From NCBI GenBank assembly GCA_031769625.1, contig JAUIMM010000124.1:9002001-9066000 (forward strand): a stretch of 64,000 nucleotides of DNA, read 5' to 3'. The DNA comes from Taudactylus pleione. Taxonomy: Eukaryota; Chordata; Amphibia; Anura; Myobatrachidae. Positions 10,046 through 20,400 of this stretch are shown here, piece after piece; the first letter of the stretch is position 1, and the number at the start of each line of letters is the position of its first letter. The position numbers were made by a program, and so were the translations under genes. The notes under the pieces were generated by a model. The model saw only the letters and a list, made by a program, of their open reading frames with translations, made no database searches and was not told the DNA's origin.

Positions 10046-10687
10046 CATACTGGGAAAAACAGAATCCAGGATGGGACCGGAAAAAGCAGAATCTGGGCTA
10101 GGACCAGAACAGGCAGAATCCGGGCTGGGACCGGAACAGGTCAAATCCGGGCTGTGACCGGAACAGGCAAAATCCGGGCTGGGACCGGAACAGGCAGAAT
10201 CTGGGCTGGGACCGGAACAGGCAGAATCTGGGCTGGGACCGGAACAGGCAGAATTCGGGCTGTGACCGGAACAGGCAGAAACCAGGCTGGGACCAGTAGA
10301 AATGGTATGAGTATTGTCCCTGACTTTAGGAGATTGAAATATCTTCCCAAAATTTCTTAGATGAGGGTTGAAGAATCTTGTAGCAGGGCCCCAATTGAAA
10401 ACTTGAACTTTCGTTTGCTTAGTGGACATCACCTCCTTATCTGTAACTGAAGAAATGGAAATCACTGATGGATGATGGGAAGCACTGAAAGCACAGACGT
10501 TGGGAGTCACACACTTGCCACCACTTCTTAGTGGGAGCAGAGTAAAGTCCTTAAGAAAGTGATCGTCATAACCGCAATATAAACACAGATGTAATTCCCA
10601 GCGCCGCTGACGTTCAACCTCAGTAAGTTTACTGCGCAGAAAACTTTGATGCTTTACTTTAGTTTGCTTGGAAGGGAGGTTAGTCAA
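9743..10687 (-). CDS. Gypsy gag zinc-knuckle ORF expanded by two repeat arrays
   Basis: A 314-codon open frame on the minus strand. Residues about 36-49 are CLYCGYDDHFLKDF, a CCHC-like knuckle whose last cysteine is replaced by phenylalanine, so metal binding is doubtful. About residues 130-205 consist of eight or so nonapeptides of the form CSGPSPDSA (27-bp units), and residues 220-314 of repeats of the type PQEGVSSL. The element type is inferred from the knuckle and from the neighbouring capsid frame. The repeats have kept the frame open although the element lacks pol, which fits recent expansion of 27-bp and about 30-bp units rather than selection. The start is the first ATG and may not be the native one; sequence upstream switches to an unrelated repeat at about 10690. 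Confidence 0.5.
   Translation of the reverse strand: MTNLPSKQTKVKHQSFLRSKLTEVERQRRWELHLCLYCGYDDHFLKDFTLLPLRSGGKCVTPNVCAFSASHHPSVISISSVTDKEVMSTKQTKVQVFNWGPATRFFNPHLRNFGKIFQSPKVRDNTHTISTGPSLVSACSGHSPNSACSGPSPDSACSGPSPDSACSGPSPDFACSGHSPDLTCSGPSPDSACSGPSPDSAFSGPILDSVFPSMGLQSAAPGVVLTSLLQVEVPSFIPQEGGSSFVPQKGSVSCAPLKEVSSLTPQERVSCFIPQKGISSFPPQEGVPSLRPQEGVSSSITQMGISSLAPQDGS
10072..10300. repeat. 27-bp coding minisatellite
   Basis: About eight tandem 27-bp units containing GGACCGGAACAGGCAGAATC. They are multiples of three, so the minus-strand frame stays open through copy-number change. Confidence 0.9.
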
Positions 10688-10689
10688 GT

Positions 10690-12540
10690 CAGGAGTAGCA
10701 CTGTGGTGGCTGTCAGCTCCAAGGGGTTACAATGGGATTTCTGGTGTATGCCCAGTGGAGGGGTTACAATGGGATGTGTGGTGCATGCCCAGTTGAGCCA
10801 AGCCATACGCCATGGTGCATGGAAGATCATTACACTGTGCATGCCCAGTTGTCTGTATTACTAATGTACAGTATGCGGTTGAATTTTTACACTTGCGCCA
10901 CTCTCTGCGCTGTCCCAGACTCGGACACTACTGTATAGTAATTTCATGACTTCAGAAACTGCTAGTGAGCTCTGTTTGAGAGAGTCTCTGTATTACAAAT
11001 TGACTGTATGTTTAAAGCGCAAACTTGCATCAATGTTGATGCTGTCCCAGACTTGTACATAATAGTGAGTTCATGAGTTCAGTAACTGGTAGTGGGCTCT
11101 GTTTGAGAGAGAGGTCTCTGTATTACAAACTGACTGTGCATTTAAAGCACAAACTTGCGTCAATGTCAATATGGTTGGCGCTGTGGTGACTGACATTGAT
11201 GCAAGTTTGCACTTTAAATGCAGTCAGTTTGTAATACAGAGACCTCTCTCTCAATCAGAGCCCACTAGCATTTACTGAACTCATGAAATCACTAAAGTGC
11301 ACAAGTCTGGGATAGCATCGAAATTGACACAAGTTTGCGCATTAAAAGCATAGTCAGTTTGTAACACTTTCTCATAAACAGAACCCACTAGCAGTTTATG
11401 AAGTCATGAACTGACTATTGTGTACAAGTCTGGGACAGCGCAGAGTGGCGCAAGTGTGAAAATCCAACCGCATAGTAATACAGACAACCGGGCATGCTCC
11501 ATACGCCATGGCATAGCAATACATGGGATATGGCTGGCTCCACTGGGCATGTGCCACAGATTCCATTGTCATTGTAACCCCTCCAGTGGGCATGTGCCAG
11601 AAATCCCATTGCAACCCCTCCACTGGGCATGCACCAGAGATCCCATTTATAACCCCTCAGAGCTGGCTGACAGCCACCACAGCACCAACCGTGCAGACAT
11701 TGACGCAAGTTTGTACTTTAAACGCACAGTCAGTTTGTAATACAGAGACTTCTCTCTCAAACAGTGACCAATACCAGTTACTGAACTCATGAAATCCCTA
11801 AAGTGTACAAGTCTGGGACAGCATCTACATTGACACAAGTATGTGCTTTAAACGCACAGTTTGTAATACAGAGAGCTCTCTCTCAAACAGAGCCCACTAC
11901 CAGTTGCTGCTCATGAGAAATCACTATAGTGTCCAAGTCTGGGACAGTGCCGACATTGATGCAAGTTTACGCTCTAAAGTATGTACTGTAATACAGACAT
12001 CCCACTTTCGCTGCATTTGACTCCCGAAGCACTGAGCATGCACAGTGCTGTGATCTTCCATACACCATTGAATAGCACTACACGGTGTATGGCTGGGCTC
12101 CACTGGGCATGCGCCACCAGAAGTCCCATTGCAACCCCTTCACTAGGCATGCGCCAGAGATTCCATTTGTAACTCCTCGCAGCTGGCTGACAGCCACCAC
12201 AGCACCAACCGTGCTTACATTGACGTAAGTTGCGCTTTAAATGCACAGTCAGTTTGTAATACAGAGAGCTCTCTCTCAAACAGAGCCCAAGATTTAAAAA
12301 AATATATACAGCAGATATATATATTTTCAAGGTCTCGAACCCACAGGACAAGAACATGGGAGAAGCAGTGAGACTAGGCATTAGACCACAAGCTCGAAGG
12401 CTACATCCATTACTCCAGTACTGTAGTTTTTAAAGTAATGAAATCACTACAATGTCTATGTCTGGGACAGTGCTGACAGTACTTACATTGGCGCAAGTGT
12501 ACAATTTAAACTGCACAGTCAGTGTGTAATGATACAGAGC
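10690..12540. repeat. Foldback structure built from tandem 150-250 bp units
   Basis: A unit containing GTCTGGGACAGC, a stretch CATTGACGCAAGTTTG, TTTAAACGCACAGTCAG, TTTGTAATACAGAGA and CTCTCTCAAACAGAGCCCA is repeated about seven times. Units left of about 11180 are in reverse orientation and units to the right are forward, so the two arms can pair over several hundred bases. A longer insert of the unit with TGGGCATG and CCATTGCAACCCCT blocks appears at 10720-10860 (reverse), 11480-11690 and 12010-12200 (forward). No ORF of note. Organisation resembles foldback-type elements, whose long inverted repeats consist of subrepeats, but it could also be a satellite that inverted. Confidence 0.7.
12291..12445 (-). 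mobile_element. tRNA-derived SINE-like insert
   Basis: Interrupts one repeat unit of the foldback structure: the unit breaks after ACAGAGCCCA and resumes with AAATCACTACAA at about 12440. On the minus strand it holds GTGGTCTAATGC as an A-box-like segment and GGGTTCGAGACC as a good B box about 45 bases later, spacing expected for a tRNA gene-type pol III promoter. It is followed by an AT-rich tail. No anticodon arm is credible, so it is tRNA-like rather than a tRNA gene. Confidence 0.55.
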
Positions 12541-12545
12541 TTAAT

Positions 12546-13458
12546 TATTTAAAACTTTATTAGACATTCTTCTACCGCTTTATTATACATTCCTGACTTC
12601 ATGTGGAAAACGCTGTACTACTGTATAGTGTACCAAATCACTGCTTCAGTCAGCCAATCATCGGGCGGTGATACAGAACATGCATTGGAAATCAGATGCA
12701 TGCGCTATGTAGTTTAGGATAAGAGACATCTGGTGGGCAAAAAGTTGTATTACACATTTTGAGTTTTTCCAGCACTACGCTATGCTACATTACGACACTT
12801 TCTGTGTGGTGCGACTCATGGCATGGTGTGTGGCGCGCCTTGCGTGGGGCACTTCATAGCGTATGGAGCAACAAACTAGCTGGGCACATCTGTATGTAGA
12901 AGTTTCAGCTGCAACTAACCTGTAATCAAGCTCTCACTCTGTGGGCAGCTCAAGCTGCAAATTAATCTTTAATAAAGGAAGCTGATTTTGCATTGGATCT
13001 TCCTCCTGTTAAATTGCTGTAATTCCAAGCATTCCCTGCTGATGATAGTCTTTGTGGAGCTTTTTTATTTGGTCTCTATTCATGTTTTGCTCATCCAGAG
13101 TTCCTGTAGAAATTCTCAGCTAAGTGTATCACCACTGTGCATTTACCCTGCTGATATACACTCCTTTGTGTACCACTGTGTTACTTGTGCTTGCATTGTC
13201 TGCTGAGCAACCCACCTGAGCCTTGCTGGAATCACTGTTTTAACCAGAGCCTTCTATATTGGGATTGCTGTGTTATGCTGCTGCTGCAATATAGTGACTA
13301 TGTTTAATCATTACCACTGCATTGAAGACTGGTACATATCTGAGTGTTCTATTACTTGCATTCACCTGTGGTTTAATACTGTGCTGCACTTCAAGGATTG
13401 CATTACTCCTGTTATTACCTAGTGGTCTCCTGTCTGTTGCATAAAGCTGGGCATTCTC
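12546..13458. other. No recognisable feature
   Basis: I see no gene, repeat boundary or conserved domain here. Short plus-strand frames at 12988-13206 lack any family signature. Confidence 0.5.
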
Positions 13459-13460
13459 TA

Positions 13461-14119
13461 TACAATTTTCTGTCGGATATCTGTCCAATCTGGCAGGTTG
13501 GAATGAAAACCTGGTAATGTATGGGAGCAAATGACAGTCGATCATATGGATTTAAACACTGGAAAAAAAGGATAAAAAATTGTTCAAATTTGTGTGTTGT
13601 AATCAATTTGTCTGAACAACCATTTTTGGCTATTTTCCAGTGTTTGTGAGCAAATGGATGATTGTCATTTGCTCCCATACATTACCAAGTATTCATTCCA
13701 ACCAGGGCCATCTCTTCTATTGGGCTTGCTGGGCAATTGCCCAAGGGCCTGAAGCTTGTAGGGGCCCACCAACCCGACCCCCTGCAGCCACGGCCAGTTG
13801 TTAAATTTGTGATATTTTTATAAGATGGCCGCTGGTGCACTCTATTTCGATCTAACCTCCCCCTCACCCCTGTGATGAGTATTCTCAGTCCCAGTTTCAC
13901 TTCAACCGCTGGCTTCAGACCAGTCAGAATCTCTCTGCATGTGTGGGAGGTCTGATGGGCATGCAGGAGGGTTTAGTTTTATTAACCATTTACATTTTTT
14001 TTCCCGTGAATGGGTGGGTAGGGGCCCCAGTACATTGCTTTGCCCAGGGCCCAAACTGCTGTTTAGACAGCCCTGATTCCAACCAGCCAGATTGGACAGA
14101 TATCTGACAGAAAATTGTA
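13461..14119. mobile_element. MITE with long terminal inverted repeats and TA duplication
   Basis: Ends TACAATTTTCTGTC and GACAGAAAATTGTA flanked by TA on both sides (13459-13460, 14120-14121). The inverted repeat runs about 90 bp through GGATATCTGTCCAATCTGG, GGTTGGAATGA and CCATACATTACC-type sequence. The right arm is interrupted by the hAT insertion at 13703-14075. TA duplication suggests Tc1/mariner-type mobilisation, but the terminal sequence was not matched to a known family. Confidence 0.7.
13703..14075. mobile_element. Non-autonomous hAT element
   Basis: Begins CAGGGCCATC and ends ACAGCCCTG, with the 8-bp duplication ATTCCAAC at 13695-13702 and 14076-14083. The 8-bp TSD and CAGGG termini are diagnostic of hAT. 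It contains GGGGCCCACC and GGGGCCCCAG blocks shared, in reverse orientation, with 37886-37960. It sits in the right arm of the TA-flanked MITE, so it is the younger insert. Confidence 0.9.
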
Positions 14120-14372
14120 TAGTGGATACCCTGCTTAAGTCCCTACTGTTAGGCGGTATAAGACCTGGCAGCTGCTAAAGTACTGGTTTGTGCATCTAAC
14201 ACTAAGGGCACAGCGGGTGGCTGTTATAGGCAGAAGACCCTCCATAAAGGGACTCTAGGGGTCTTATGCAATAGTGCAGGAGTTTCCAAACAATATATCA
14301 CTGATTTATAGCTACATATCACTGATTTACAGCTACATAATGGAGGTAATGTGCAATCAGGGAGATGGCTTA

Positions 14373-14539
14373 GGGGTATATTTACTAAAGTGAGGGTTTT
14401 TAGAAGTGTAGATGTTGCCCATAGCAACCATTCAGATTCTACTTAACATTTATATAACACCTACTAGTAGATAATAGCTAGAATCTGATTGGTTGCTGTG
14501 AGCAACATCTCCACTTCTAACAACCCGTACTTTATCGTA
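14373..14539. mobile_element. MITE with TTTACTAAAGT termini
   Basis: Begins GGGGTATATTTACTAAAGTG; the right arm is degenerate (GTACTTTATCGTA). The interior TAGAATCTGATTGGTTGC and ATAGCAACCATTCAG halves are inverted to one another. Same family as 28201-28342. Confidence 0.65.
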
Positions 14540-14719
14540 TGAGTCACTTTGCCTATTGGTTGCAATTCTTCTTGATTCCAGAAGTTTTTTTAAATGACAA
14601 TTCCAAATTGTTTGCAAAACATTGTACTACATAGATTTAGAACTTATCTTCTAGCACCACCTGGAGACCTAAGAAAGTATGTGCATGTATTGTAAAGCTA
14701 TCTGTTATTCTAACATTAT

Positions 14720-14751
<32 letters not shown>

Positions 14752-14861
14752 ATTAGCACATACATGCACAGATATACAGTATACACACACTCACACTAAC
14801 ACATATATACACAATAAAACAGTACATACAGTATACACACTTACTTTTTTTTGCAACTTTT
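14540..14861. repeat. Spacer with (GA)n and CA-rich simple repeats
   Basis: (GA)n at about 14719-14752 followed by imperfect ACACACA/ATACACAC stretches to 14840. Nothing else seen. Confidence 0.85.
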
Positions 14862-15103
14862 GCTCACATCCTTAGGCTCTGCCCCCTCATGCCATAATGT
14901 GCGATTCATGGGTCATTTTGGGGTGGGGCTTGTCGTATTGGCTTCGGCCATGGTAGCAGGAGGAATTGGTCCATCAGGGGGGTTTCTAGCTACTCAGAAA
15001 CCCCCCCTGCATGCTCTAGAGGTAGAGGTGGGGCCCCCCTGTGTTTGGGGGCCCAGGGACGACCACCCCTGTTGCTCTCCCCTTAATCCGGCCCTGAACA
15101 TTA
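14862..15103. mobile_element. hAT-like element fragment
   Basis: Right end TTAATCCGGCCCTG resembles a hAT terminus (CAGGGCCGG inverted). The block CAGGGGGGTTTCTAGCTACT with CAGAAACCCCCCCTG forms a hairpin. Related sequence occurs at 17510-17580. The left end and TSD were not found. Confidence 0.45.
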
Positions 15104-15650
15104 TGCTAATCTTCTGTTGACAAATATTGAAAAACAGTGCAGTGATAATAAGATGTGATCCATGCTTCAAAAAATAACTTTACTATGACTGAAAAAACAT
15201 ATTTTTCCGCATCCCTCTGCTACACCGTCAGTTGCCCTGGCTGGTTCAGCCTGGAGTCTGGTGCTAGTTATTATAAAGCAGGGTGAAACCTATGCCACCC
15301 TCCCATTTACGAAATACCTTCCTAGGCCCAAAACCCTGTTCTGGTTATTGATTGGAGGGAGGGACGGAAGGGGAGAGAGCAGGGAGAATAAATGCATTGT
15401 TTTTTAATTATTAAAAAAAAATTTTGTAACCATTTATAAATCTTTTAGTACAGTGAAGCCTACACAAATCAGTGTTCTGTGCAGTGCTTCTACTCTACCA
15501 CAGATTGATGGTGGTTTTGCAGTCAGATCTATGGAATAGGGGGTTTTAATGGGTATTACAGGTACCAGCAATACCTGTCTCCCAGGATGCCCTGGTAACC
15601 CTTACAATTTAGCATGACTGGGCTATCTGGGATCCGTAATGCACCAGCAC
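15104..15650. other. No recognisable feature
   Basis: AT-rich, non-coding on both strands; no repeat boundary seen. Confidence 0.45.
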
Positions 15651-15653
15651 CAA

Positions 15654-15702
15654 AGTGTGTGTGTGTGAGTGTATGTATGTGTGTATATATATATATATAT
15701 AT
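15654..15702. repeat. (TG)n/(TA)n microsatellite
   Basis: Imperfect TG tract passing into an AT tract. Confidence 0.9.
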
Positions 15703-15708
15703 TTATAT

Positions 15709-16313
15709 TTGTGATAGAGGCACTGGTACAGTGGTCAATGGCAGGTACATTTGTCCTAGGTTTTTGGCCTATGTGTTCTAAAAAACCCCAGGAGAAGTCT
15801 GTTTTGTAAGCAGACCAGAGTATCGGCTTTTGTAAAAGCCAGTTTGGGTCCTGGGGGTGTGGATGTGAGGAGAGGGAGGGCTCCATCCACAGGCCACTCC
15901 AGGTTTTGGGCCTTTCAGCCTGGTAGCAGGCTCATTAGGGCTTACAGCTGGAACTGGTTGATATAAGCTGTGTTCATGTTGTAGCTGAGTGTCTCACACC
16001 TGGGGAAGTAGGCATGCAGGCTAGCATGTCCAGAGACACTGTTATGACAACCCTGTAAGTACTGTGCATGTGCTGTTGTTGACAGTGTGGGCAGTAGGCC
16101 CTACCGTCCTGGTAGTGATGGTACCTACTGTTTAGTTATTGCCCAGATGGGCTAGGATTTTGGTTTATGATTTGTTATATTCATTTGGTACAATAAAGAC
16201 TGGCACTGACCAGCTTGTACGGGAACCCCAGACTTGTGTCCTGTTTCTATGGCTGCTGTGTGTGTAAAGAGGAAGTCCATCTACCCCAGGAGATTGACTC
16301 CTATCCTGACTGT
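15709..16313 (+). mobile_element. Possible solo LTR
   Basis: About 0.6 kb starting TGTGATAGAGGC and ending GACTGTGTCA, with a polyadenylation-type AATAAAG at about 16192 and a 3' part beginning GGGAACCCCAG. ATATT occurs just outside both ends. Layout (U3-like, AATAAA, short R-U5) fits an LTR, but the microsatellite on the left makes the TSD weak evidence. No internal sequence is attached. Confidence 0.4.
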
Positions 16314-16329
16314 GTCAAAATATTATTAT

Positions 16330-17250
16330 TATTATAACCCCACACACGATGTGCGCACACAACACTCCAATATTGCTTTGTTGGTGCCAGGATAATTTCT
16401 TATGCAACACTATGTCCAATGAGGACAGAATCCAGCACACCATTCATAGTAAAAAGTTCCGTTTATATATCACCAACATGGTAAACAAGCCATGATAAAT
16501 TTGCCATACTTAGCATATTTTCAATTTCAACAGTCTGCAAAAGACCTGGGGAGCCATGCTCTGAACCCGGCTGGTTCCAACAGTCATTTCGGGTTGCCTT
16601 CCTCAGGGAACCATAAAGCACAATCAAACCATAAGCATGTTATATACCCCTCTAACAGTTCATGAAATAAACTCACCTGTGCCTTGTCAGCCGAAGCGCC
16701 AAAACCTCCGCCAGGACCACGCCATCTCCGTGCATCGCAACGCACACCTGCTCCACCCGTCACACCGGAAGTGACATCACATGGAACCAGTGCGCCTCAG
16801 CCAGGCATCGGGGAAGGCATATAGGTTCCTAGGCACCGGAAGTGATGCCGGCGGACACAGCACAGCAAAATAAAACAAATAAGAGATATAGATGTTAAGT
16901 TAAACAATACGAAAAGGTCATTATGAGAACCACCCATAGTATATCAAAACATAAGTGAAAATAAAATTAAACATCAGTATAAATATGAAACCCCAAGCGT
17001 GAAGAAGTGACAGACACCCAAGGATGCTGACATTATAGTGGCCTAATAATTGTACATAAGGAATAATGTCCCTATACTTATAAGCAGTGCAATAGCACTC
17101 ATTAAACAGTCATTAAACAATTCTTAAATAACTCCTAGGTAACAGTGGGCCAAACCGACGCCAGGTTACACCTAATATATATAAAATGTTAGCTATTCTT
17201 CAGATTTATAATAGATGCTTCAATCGTTCACATAGGGTGCAAATTTAAAT
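16330..17250 (-). mobile_element. Untranslated end of a Penelope-like element
   Basis: No coding frame. In minus sense it contains the CCTGAGGAAGG ... CCCGAAATGA signature found near the ends of vertebrate PLEs, together with GC-rich sequence of the type seen at 34480-34530 and 63590-63640. The body was probably lost by truncation. A hammerhead-like motif is annotated separately. Confidence 0.5.
16572..16613 (-). ncRNA. Hammerhead-ribozyme-like motif of PLE
   Basis: Read on the minus strand: stem I TGGTTCC pairs exactly with GGAACCA at the other end. Between them are CTGAGGA (matches CUGANGA), a short stem II (AGGCAACCC), GAAA, and a tiny stem III ending in GTT, a permitted NUH cleavage triplet. 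Minimal stem III is known for hammerheads in Penelope-like elements. Deviation: one extra A follows the CUGANGA box before stem II pairs, so activity is uncertain. Confidence 0.45.
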
Positions 17251-17265
17251 TCCTTGTTTCAAGAG

Positions 17266-17291
17266 CAAATATATATATATATATATATATG
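17266..17291. repeat. (AT)n microsatellite
   Basis: About 13 AT dinucleotides. Confidence 0.9.
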
Positions 17292-17600
17292 TCCCACACT
17301 TACCATGCTGCGGGTAGGGGATGGAGTCAAGACCAGACACCATGTCGATAAGCCCCAACCCCTTGTGGCAAAATGCCATAAGGGAATTGGGAGGGGGTGG
17401 AGCCAAATTATGCAATTCTAATTCTATTGCTTCATATTGGCTCTGCCTTCTCCCCATTGACATGCAAATTGTGGCATTTTGCTGTGAGGGGACGGGGCTT
17501 AATACCATGGTGGCACTTGCTCTCACCTGTCCTGGGGGGTTTCTTGGTACTCAGACCCCCCCTTCCCCCTGTGTGCGCTACTGTTTATTGTTTTCATCCA
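17292..17600. repeat. Dispersed repeat related to 14862-15103
   Basis: Shares the GGGGGGTTTCTTGGTACTCA-type block with the hAT-like fragment at 14862, and has inverted GGGGCTTA/TAAGCCCC segments. Boundaries undefined. Confidence 0.45.
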
Positions 17601-17683
17601 GTTTTGGCCAAAAGGTTGTACTGAACTAGCCGGTTGATTAAGTTAAGTGACAGCCTTGGGTGTCACAAATACATGGCAGAATG

Positions 17684-17850
17684 GTGTAGACACAGCATAG
17701 CAGCAGCCACTGGAGGTGGAAAGGATGGACACAGCACAGCAACCACTGGACACAGGGAGTGGATGGACACAGCAGCAGCAGATGCCACTGGAGATGGAGA
17801 GGATGGATACAGGGAGAGGATGGGCACATTAGCACAGACTGGAGTCGGTG
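17684..17850. repeat. Imperfect minisatellite (GGATGGACACAGCA)
   Basis: Around five units of about 30-40 bp with ACACAGCA, CCACTGGA and GGATGGA. The plus-strand open frame through it (17634-18137) is a repeat artefact. Confidence 0.7.
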
Positions 17851-18607
17851 TGAAATGGTGCCAGAATAACCACTGGAGGGCTGTATATAAAATCCCAAAC
17901 CTGCAAGAATTCGATGCCGGGATGATGTTTGGCCTCGATTTGGAATCTGAGCAATATGGGAACACCCGAGCCTTCACTCGGATCCATGAAGTTCGGGTGG
18001 GCTCAGTTTTCAGAAAACAGTGGGGTTATCAATTTAAGGGGGCTAGGACCCCACAGCAGTTAGGGATCCATGCTGTACTTAATCCCATCATTTTCCATAC
18101 ATTTTTGTGGCACTATTGTGGCGTGATCGAGGTTTAACACTCACTGGGAATCGTCGCTGGTTTACTAACAGCATATCAAATCCAATGCTTAGAAATTACT
18201 CTATATTTGACTATAAAACATCTGGTAAGGGGCAATGATTCTAAATGATGGGAAAGCCACTGCTTAATAAATTTACCCCATAGAACCCTAATGTTTTTAG
18301 TCTAAATCAATGTGATGCTGATATTAAGCATTTTCACCACTAGGTGCCACTGAACACAACAAATACAAGTAATTCAAATCTTACTCAGATCATACTATAG
18401 CTTAGTTAACTCATATGCAAGGTTAAATAATATTGAACAGAAAACTTGGGCACCCATTGGATATTTTATTGTTATCCATAAGCATCACATTTGTTTCTCT
18501 TTGGAGGACATAAGCAGTAAAACAATTAAAATAGCTGAGGGCTGCATTAAGCATGAGGCTATATAAAAGTCCTCAATTTTTTGTGATTGGTTAGTATTAG
18601 GGAATCT
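17851..18607. other. Mostly unclassified spacer
   Basis: AAGTTCGGGTGGGCTCAG near 17990 resembles the interior of the element ending at 55220. Near 18235-18283 is a remnant with AATAAATTTACCCC resembling TTTACTAAA-type MITE ends. Nothing else is recognised. Confidence 0.35.
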
Positions 18608-19205
18608 GGGCCTGATTCAGAGCTGCTCGTAAGCGGCCGCTCGTTCGCTCCGAGCAATGTTCGCACATCTGCGCATGCGTATGGGTCGTAATGCGCATGC
18701 GCCAACCAGTCAGTGCGGTCGGAAATCGAGCGCTCGCAAAATAGCGAGTGCCTGCTAATTTGAGTGACAGGATGAGGCGTTTGTGGGTGGTAACAGGGGA
18801 AGGTGCTTGAAAATGGGGAGTGGTGATCCGAACGCAGGCGTGCCAAACGGTCAAAACGGGCATTTTAAGGGTGTGCATAATTATCAAAGCAGCGTCATCG
18901 GCCACGTCACTTGGTTGTCTCTTAGCCTGAACTGTTCGCATGATTGCGGTAGGAAAATCCAACCACAAGCACTGCGAGCAGTTCAGACGCCTTCCGATGT
19001 ACTCGATTAATCTAATAAATAGTGGAGATGACGTAAGATGCGAGCGGCCAGGGGGCGTCTTTGCAAAATGGCGAGCACATGTTTCATTCGCTCGTTCAGA
19101 CATAGAGCCGTCAACAGACCGCAAAGAGCGAGCCCTCAATTTAATTAGCCGTCCCCTTTTTCAGAACGAGCGAGCGCAAATAGCGTCTGGTTCTGAATCA
19201 GGCCC
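18608..19205. mobile_element. MITE family 2, same termini as palindrome-chain elements
   Basis: A 598-bp element with ends GGGCCTGATTCAG and CTGAATCAGGCCC and TSD TCT on both sides (18605-18607, 19206-19208). The interior is not a chain of hairpins. It has scattered GAGCGAGCG/CGCTCGCT-type segments and a core with GTTTGTGGGTGGTAACAG that is also present at 63335-63355. Non-autonomous; presumably mobilised by the same transposase as subfamilies A and B. Confidence 0.85.
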
Positions 19206-19503
19206 TCTGTTGCTAGGCAGTTTTCTCTTTTGTGAGGTTCTTTTTCATTTGTCTATAGTCGGCCAATTAGAGTTTCAAGGGGGTGGGCATATCAGGTTTT
19301 ATATTTAAGAAGATATTTGAATAGGTTCAGCCTTTTTCATTTGGATGCCAGCTAAGTAGAACTTGTATCACACTTACATTACCTCAGGAGTTTTGTCGGT
19401 TTCTCTGTCCTCCACTGTCTAAACCTTATTTTCATTCCCCTTCCTTTACCTTACTATCTTTATTTAACCCTTCTTTCCTCTAACTGTCCTTTTCATTGTC
19501 CAT

Positions 19504-20065
19504 TTGCTCACCCCCTTTTCCCTTCCAGCATGCCCCGCCCCAAGCAGTCTGCTCTCTATCTATCAGGGGGATTTGGAGCTTCCAGGTCCATCTGGATCTG
19601 GTGAGCATATATCCTCACAAATTTCTAATTACTGTTTTTTATCTGACTCGTCTACTAGCAGTGAGTCGTCGGGATACCCTAGGCTCTTGCGGAAATTAGC
19701 TAAATTGATTGTGCATCTCATTGTAAAGAGAACAGCAAAGAGCAAGGGTCCGGACAAAACAGTTGCGCCTGCTGAAGTGCCACCATATTCTGATATGGTG
19801 TATTGCACCAATACGGCTATAATGAGGGGTTTAAGGAAGAGAATCAGGGAAAATATTAGGAAAGGAGAAATATATTGATATGTTTACTCTCACGGAGGAC
19901 ATGAGACAAGATTTTGAAAAGGTCAGGAAGACAGGTGGCATTGGGGAAAATGCTTTTCACTGTTGCCATCATTGGATGAGGGGTATTCTGGTCTTTGTGG
20001 CTTGTTACCTTGAAACCAGGCCTGGGGAGCACATGAACGTACTTAAATATTTACCTCATTCATGA
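19504..20065 (+). pseudogene. DIRS gag-like ORF, N-terminal part
   Basis: A 124-codon frame, 19504-19878, serine-rich at its start and basic later (GLRKRIRENIRKGEIY), followed in another frame by 19880-20065 with MFTLTEDMRQDFEKVRKTGG and WMRGILVFVACYLETRPGEH. Position before a zinc knuckle and RT argues for DIRS ORF1 (Gag). No catalytic domain is expected. The two parts are separated by a stop and frameshift. Confidence 0.55.
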
Positions 20066-20297
20066 AATGTTCATGAATTCCCGGGGTTATGTCTGGAGGG
20101 ATTATAACGAAAAATGTTGTCATAAGCAGGAGGGGAATTTGGTCATGCCTTTTAGGTGTTAAGGATGTAGAGGTGTGGTTGGAGGTCACCCAGCATAATA
20201 AAAACCCATTAGATAGTCAATTTAGGAAGCCAAATATAGTAGGGAAGGACAACTCTGGGTACATGGCAAAAGGTAAGTCTTCAATGATTCCAAATGT

Positions 20298-20400
20298 ATG
20301 AGAGGAGTGAGTTGTCCTTTTCAACACTCATGTCGCAATTGTGGGGGAGGGCACCCAGCCAAGGACTGCAAGGTCTGGGTGGTGGTACCCAGTCAGAGCA
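20298..20400 (+). pseudogene. DIRS ORF1 zinc knuckle
   Basis: CRNCGGGHPAKDC in the frame starting at 20298 gives C-x2-C-x3-H-x4-C, one residue shorter than the usual retroviral knuckle, as seen in DIRS gag proteins. It is the C-terminal end of the gag-like protein and continues open into the linker preceding RT. Confidence 0.6.

Noticed and set aside
17634..18137. A 167-codon plus-strand ORF
   Set aside because: First half is a translated minisatellite and the rest has no recognisable domain.
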